Source of the DNA: Mercurialis annua
Lineage: Eukaryota > Streptophyta > Magnoliopsida > Malpighiales > Euphorbiaceae
DNA length: 64,000 nucleotides
Assembly (NCBI RefSeq): GCF_937616625.2
Contig: NC_065570.1
Span: 52,691,665-52,755,664 of the forward strand
Reading direction: 5' to 3'
The position numbers and the translations under genes are program-made. The number at the start of each line of letters is the position of its first letter. Position 1 is the stretch's first letter. Positions 59,247 to 64,000 of the stretch are shown here, one piece after another. The notes beneath the pieces are model-generated. The model saw only the letters and a list, made by a program, of their open reading frames with translations. It had not been told where the DNA came from and ran no database searches.

Positions 59247-59800
59247 TCTATACTATATATAAAAGCACGGATGGGGGGGGGGGACAGACAAATTTACTGA
59301 ATAATCCTTTTCAGTTTACTATTAAATAAAGGTTTTATAGTCATTAATTAATTAGTTATTTAATTAATCACTATTATAATTAAAGTCCTAATTAGAATAG
59401 GTAGCTAAATTATCTCCAATTTAGTATGCAAAAAATAACTAAATTGTCTCCAAATTAGTAGGAATACCTATCTTTTAGTTTGATTGAACTATAAAATTAA
59501 AATACTGTATTTGGGTCAATATAATATTATTTAAATTTCTATCTTATTATTTTTAAAGATATTATTGATAAAATTAAGTTAATTATTTAATTATGGTTAT
59601 TATGAAACCAAAATAAGAATAAATTCAGTATGGAAAAAAATTTAATAACCGAATATATTATATTCATTTTTATAAAATTTCTTAACTAATTTAATATTAA
59701 TTATAAATAAAAAAATTGATATAATTATAAAAAAATTATTAACATGTTCATTGACGAGTTACGTTACGAGCCACGTGCATAGCACATAATGCGAAACTAG
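59247..59800 (+). mobile_element. Non-autonomous Helitron, 554 bp, second copy
   Basis: Starts TCTATACTATATATAAAAG after an A and ends with a GTGC-hairpin region (59770-59788) then GCGAAACTAG before a T. This is the same family as 26458-27021 but in the opposite orientation, and nearly collinear along its whole length. It also has a G run of about 12 (59273-59283) near the 5' end. No coding content. Confidence 0.85.
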
Positions 59801-60049
59801 TTTGTTTAAATGAGCGGAATTAATATCATTTGACTCAAATTCCGAATCCTAAACCCTAAAGACGTACCTAAAGAATTGACAAAGTTAGCCAAAGTACTGA
59901 TTTGAAAACGGAGTGAATTAAGGGGCTTTATATTCTGTACGGTAGCGCTATAGGGTATATCCGTACCTTTTGCAAGACACTTCGAGGATAAGGTTTTTTT
60001 AGTAAATAAACGAGAATCATGGTAACCTTTTGATAATTGGACTCCCAGG

Positions 60050-60240
60050 CGATGATCCGATCACTGTTCACTTCTCATGAACACTTACACAGAGCTTAAA
60101 ATCTGTCGAAATTCCTTTAATTGCATTCGATTGTTTTTAATTCCACAAATTCATTGATATTATTATTATTAAATGAATTTTGCACGATAAAATTAGGGTT
60201 CTGAGTTTCAATTCAACTGATTTTAGAGTGTAGCCATATC
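60050..60240 (+). promoter_or_regulatory. Leader of the SWIM/MULE-derived gene
   Basis: The sequence just upstream of 60241 is typical leader DNA with AAAATTAGGGTTCTG (telo-box-like) at 60190-60204. An in-frame TGA lies shortly before the ATG. The transcription start is not defined. Confidence 0.4.
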
Positions 60241-63200
60241 ATGAAGAGCCGAGAATCTAAGCTAAAGGTAAAATATTTTATTTTCTTTAAATGTTCCTAA
60301 CATGCAATTATTTTGTTCATAGCTCAAAAAGATTATTTTAGTGCTTACATACAATTCTTGTAGTTTTTGTCCATATTTTATTCCCTTCAATTTTAGTTTT
60401 TTCTTCAAATATTTGTTATCGAATCAATTTTGAATATATGATTGCAATAATCTTTTTGCTATGAAGTTCTTAAATTAATTATGTTTGTTTTAATTTGAAT
60501 ACATTTCTGATTTCCCTTGTTTGAAAGTGTAAAAATGCACATGATTTCTGTTCAAAGCAATGCCATTAGGATTGCTGTGTAAATACAAACCCTAGCAGTG
60601 AATACAAGAAATAAAATTCCATAGCAGTCATGTTTCTTCGAGTTGAATTTGCTTTGCGTTAAAAGTGTTTGATTTTGTTATTGTTTTATATTGTAGATGC
60701 CAAGAATGGAGGACATTCTTAATATTCCGGTGCAAGATCCTCCTTATGCAGAGTTTTCTGCAGAAAATATTAAATGGGTAGAGGTGGATGGTGGCCGCCA
60801 AGGTGGCGACGACATTGCTCTTATCCCTTACTCTAGAGTTGAAGATTTTGTTAAAGGAGAATCTTCAAATGCAGAATGCCCTGCTAGCTTTCGGGTTGAG
60901 TCAAGGAGGAAGAGATCTGAAGGTAGCATCAGCAGACCAAGGGTTGATGGTTATCTTGAATATACACTGTAAGTCGCAGACTTGTGTTTGGTTCTTGGAA
61001 TGCACATTCTGATTTTTCTACTTTTACTCTAAAAACAATGCACAAAATGATTCTGCTGAACTTTTGAAAATGCTATTTTCCAAGAACTTCTTGGGCTATG
61101 GTCACTGGTCAATTAGGACATATTGTGCAGGACAAAATTAGTTTTCCTCTGAAGCTTAGCACTCATACATACGGTTCTTGAATAAAAAATCCTTTGCAAA
61201 GAAATTCTGTATCATCATAATTTAGATTGGTCTTAGAACTTATATTGATTTTCAGATATTGGTGTTCATATGGTCCTGAAGACTACCGTGATAATGAGTC
61301 TGGTATAGGGGATGGCTCAAGCAGCAAACCTGCAACTGGTAAGGGGAGCAGGCCTGGAAGACGCCATATGATGCGAGGTTGCCTTTGCCATTTTACTGTT
61401 AAACGGTTGTACACCCGCCCTCTCCTGGCTCTTGTCATATACAATCAGAGACAACATGTGGATAAAACAGGGTCCCCTTGCCATGGAATACTTGATCTCA
61501 ATGCTGTAGGGACAAGAGCTATGTATGCTCCAAGGATTTCAGAAGAATTGCGCCAGAAAGTATTGTCTTTGCTTTACGTTGGAATATCTTTGGACAATGT
61601 AATACAGCATCATTCAGAGATTGTTCAAGGACATGGTGGCCCCCACAATCGTGATGACTTTCTGACTCGAAATGATGTTCGTAACATGGAGAGAGTCGTC
61701 CGAAATTCTTCTCACAAGTTGCATGCAAATGACATTTGTAGTGTAAAAATGTGGGTCCAGCGCCACCAGAAGCATGTCTTTTTCTTCCAAGATAGTTCTG
61801 GTTTAGATTCATTTATACTGGGAATACAGACAGATTGGCAGTTGCAGCAGATGCTTCGTTATGGGCATAGTGGTTCTGTAGCATTTCATTCAAAATTTGG
61901 ATTGAAGAAATTTAAGGTATTGTGCAATCTTTATCTTTCCCTCTTTCATGTAAAATGATGAGTGTAATTCTAACTTCTAAGCTTAGAATTCTTTAATCAT
62001 CTATGCATCTCAACATAGGTATAGTAGATCAAGGACCATTAGTGCATATAGAAATGAGTTGAGATTACAAGGTTGTGATACCTGGACTACAAGATTGTGC
62101 TCAAAACTGAAAGAACAGCCTTTCTTATTACTTTCTCCAAATTATGTTAATCTGCTTGTGATTTTGAGAGAAAATGTACTTTTCAGCATAAAAGTATGTC
62201 TTTTGTGCATTTAGGAGCTGTTGTGATTATCATGGTAAAATGTGGTCACAATGAATTGTGGAAGTTTCAACCCTAAGCCTCTTTTCACTCTATGATTCTG
62301 AACATTTTGTTGCCGAGATCATTAATGTCGCATTAGTTTCAGTTATTAACAAGTAACAACTACAAGTTTCAAATTTCTTTAGTTGATGAGATATCTGACC
62401 TGAAAACTATTATCACTAAAAGTTTAGCAGGTATTAGTTCAATGCACGAAAACACTTTTGGCGTAGGTTTATAAAAATGATGCTTGATAATTATATAGTA
62501 ATTTCCATCTTTTACAGTGTCCTCTCTGTACTCTTCTCATTTTTGATTCATCTCAAAATGCAATTCCGATTGCTTGGGTTATTACCTCTTCATTTGTTAG
62601 TCAAGCTACCCACAAATGGCTGGGTTCTCTAGCTGAAAGAATCCGAGCCAAGGATCCCAGTTGGAGGCCAAGTGCCATTCTAGTAGATGATCCTTCGCTC
62701 GACATTTCTGTCATAAGGTAATTTTTTAGCCGGGCCACTTCAAGCTCGTTTTCATGAATTTTACTTTAAAAATTGAATCCATGCAAAGTCATTCATGTTT
62801 GCAGAGAGGCTTTTCAGTGCCGGGTACTATTATGCACCTGGAACATTCGCCGTTCTTGGATAAGAAGCCTTTTAAAGAAATGCTGCAACGTTGATGTGCA
62901 ACGTGAGATGTTTAAGCACTTGGGCTGGATTTTGTATTCTACAAGAAGTTGGCCAAATGCTATAACTGCAATTGAAGAATTCATGCAAGTGTACGTTGAT
63001 CAAAGTGTCTTTATAGATTACTTCAAGAGGAGGTGGTTACCATATATAGGTTTGTGTCTCCTTTATGCTTGATGGAATCTACTAGGGATCTCGCATTTTC
63101 TTTTCGGGTGGAACTGTCGAAAGACTTCTTATCAATCTAGGTGTGCACTGGTAGTTGTTTCTTTATTTTTTTCTACTGTTTCTATGTCGCATTGTATTAT

Positions 63201-64000
63201 TACATAGCATGAACAGCATATTTGGTCCAATATGTGAAAATTCAATACAAAAATAAGTTATTCTTACATGCAACATTAATGTTGAAATCAGTGCTTTTTT
63301 ATTGTTATTAAAAGAACCTTGATTTATGGCATAAAAAAAATAACAGAATGCATTGATTATGGCATAAAAAAAAATAACAGAATGCATTGATTATGGCATA
63401 GGTGTTGCAGTTTTTGTTTTGAACATTTATATGGACTTGATTGAGTTTTAGTTTGCTTTGTCTTGCGAAGTTTGGCTGCACAAAACATAATTAACTATAA
63501 ACTTGAAAAATTATGTTGACAAAACATATATTTAACTGCTATGATAGTTGCTTCAAAAATTATATTGATAAGTTCGGATTATGCTCCAAAAATCTTAACT
63601 GCATTTTTATAGTTTTGAACATTGATCGTAACTTCCCTCTTGCAGAGTTGTGGGTTAATGGCATAAGATCTCTACCTGTGGCTTGTATAGAGCCCTTGGC
63701 TGCAATTGAATCTTACCACATGAGGTTGAAATCCTATCTTTTTGATGGAAAAAATGCTAGTTTTTGGACAAGAACTGACTGGTTGATCCACACATTGACA
63801 ACTGAATTTCACTCTTCATATTGGTTAGACCAATACAGTGTTGAAACTGGGTATTTCGCACATGTGAGGGATGAGTCATTCTTAACTAATGCTTGGTATC
63901 AGGCTCTGCACATTTCTGATGTTGATGTGATGTTAGATGAGCAAAATCTTCTACTTGCAAAAGTCATCTCTCAAACCGACAGAACTTTTGTGTATACTCT
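60241..64000 (+). CDS. SWIM/MULE-transposase-derived zinc-binding protein, 5' part (runs off the window)
   Basis: Exons 60241-60267, 60697-60968, 61256-61916, 62518-62717, 62805-63049 and 63646-64000 join in phase and encode about 586 residues before the window ends. The family is the plant zinc-ion-binding proteins of the At1g60560/At4g13970 kind, which descend from Mutator transposases and normally end in a SWIM zinc finger, not visible here. Recognisable blocks are MEDILNIPVQDPP, ALIPYSRVEDFVKGES, RGCLCHFTVKRLY, VFFFQDSS, GIQTDWQLQQMLRYGH, CPLCTLLIFDSSQNAIPIAW, ILVDDPS and FHSSYWLDQYS. A typical relative has Asp at the start of the DSRFG-like block where this protein reads HSKFG, so one catalytic acidic residue seems lost, as expected of a domesticated, non-transposing protein. 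The cellular role is unknown. The first ATG (MKSRESKLK) is in frame across an intron with MPRMEDIL at 60697, and either could be used. Confidence 0.85.
63321..63405. repeat. 33-bp tandem repeat in an intron of the SWIM/MULE-derived gene
   Basis: The unit GGCATAAAAAAAATAACAG plus AATGCATTGATTAT recurs with period 33: GGCATA at 63328, 63361 and 63394. There are two full copies and a partial third. Confidence 0.8.

Noticed and set aside
1..64000. tRNA, rRNA, CRISPR arrays, operons, ribosome binding sites
   Set aside because: None was seen. The window is plant nuclear DNA, so the bacterial feature types do not apply, and I found no tRNA-like promoter box pair by eye.

Overview
The window is nuclear DNA from a flowering plant, almost certainly a eudicot. 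It is AT-rich, its genes have many GT-AG introns, and most gaps are filled with plant-type transposable elements (Stowaway, hAT and Mutator-like MITEs, Helitrons, an LTR-like element, a LINE remnant). Every recognisable protein belongs to a family conserved across land plants. The protein sequences look rosid-like (perhaps Malpighiales), but I cannot fix the species.

Seven protein-coding genes can be assembled exon by exon with every splice phase agreeing. In order they are: (1) a CID5/CID6-type protein with a PAM2 motif and a CUE domain, minus strand, 834-1921; (2) PsbP-domain protein PPD5 of the thylakoid lumen, plus, 4279-6518; (3) TIC236, the TamB-like chloroplast protein-import component, minus, 23 coding exons, 8899-25649; (4) an enhancer-of-polycomb-related chromatin protein (EPCR1 type), plus, 33548-40827; (5) the ARF-GAP AGD14, plus, 13 exons, 50039-56259; (6) the intronless molybdate transporter MOT1, minus, 56539-57912; (7) the 5' part of a SWIM/MULE-transposase-derived protein, plus, 60241 to the end of the window, where it is cut. 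From memory, CID5 and PPD5 are also neighbours in Arabidopsis (At5g11440/At5g11450), and TIC236 and MOT1 lie close together there (At2g25660/At2g25680), so the order looks like conserved microsynteny.

The gaps are: 1-833 (little of note), 3261-4278 (shared divergent promoter with a decayed Helitron end), 6519-8898 (a three-level nest of MITEs), 26150-33090 (a Helitron, a MITE, a 3.1-kb LTR-like element and a LINE remnant), 41300-49900 (a hAT-like element holding a Stowaway MITE, a Helitron terminus and 5 kb of very AT-rich repeats), and 58023-60200 (a second Helitron copy and a decayed Stowaway).

The genes do not form a pathway. Two encode chloroplast proteins (PPD5, TIC236). The others act in RNA and ubiquitin biology, chromatin, vesicle traffic and molybdate uptake. 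I found no sign of a new multi-gene system. The best leads are regulatory and structural: upstream ORFs whose stop codons overlap the main ATG in EPCR and TIC236, two short introns that stay open in frame, telomere-repeat-like motifs in most gene leaders, and the nested transposons whose empty-site copy lies in the same window.
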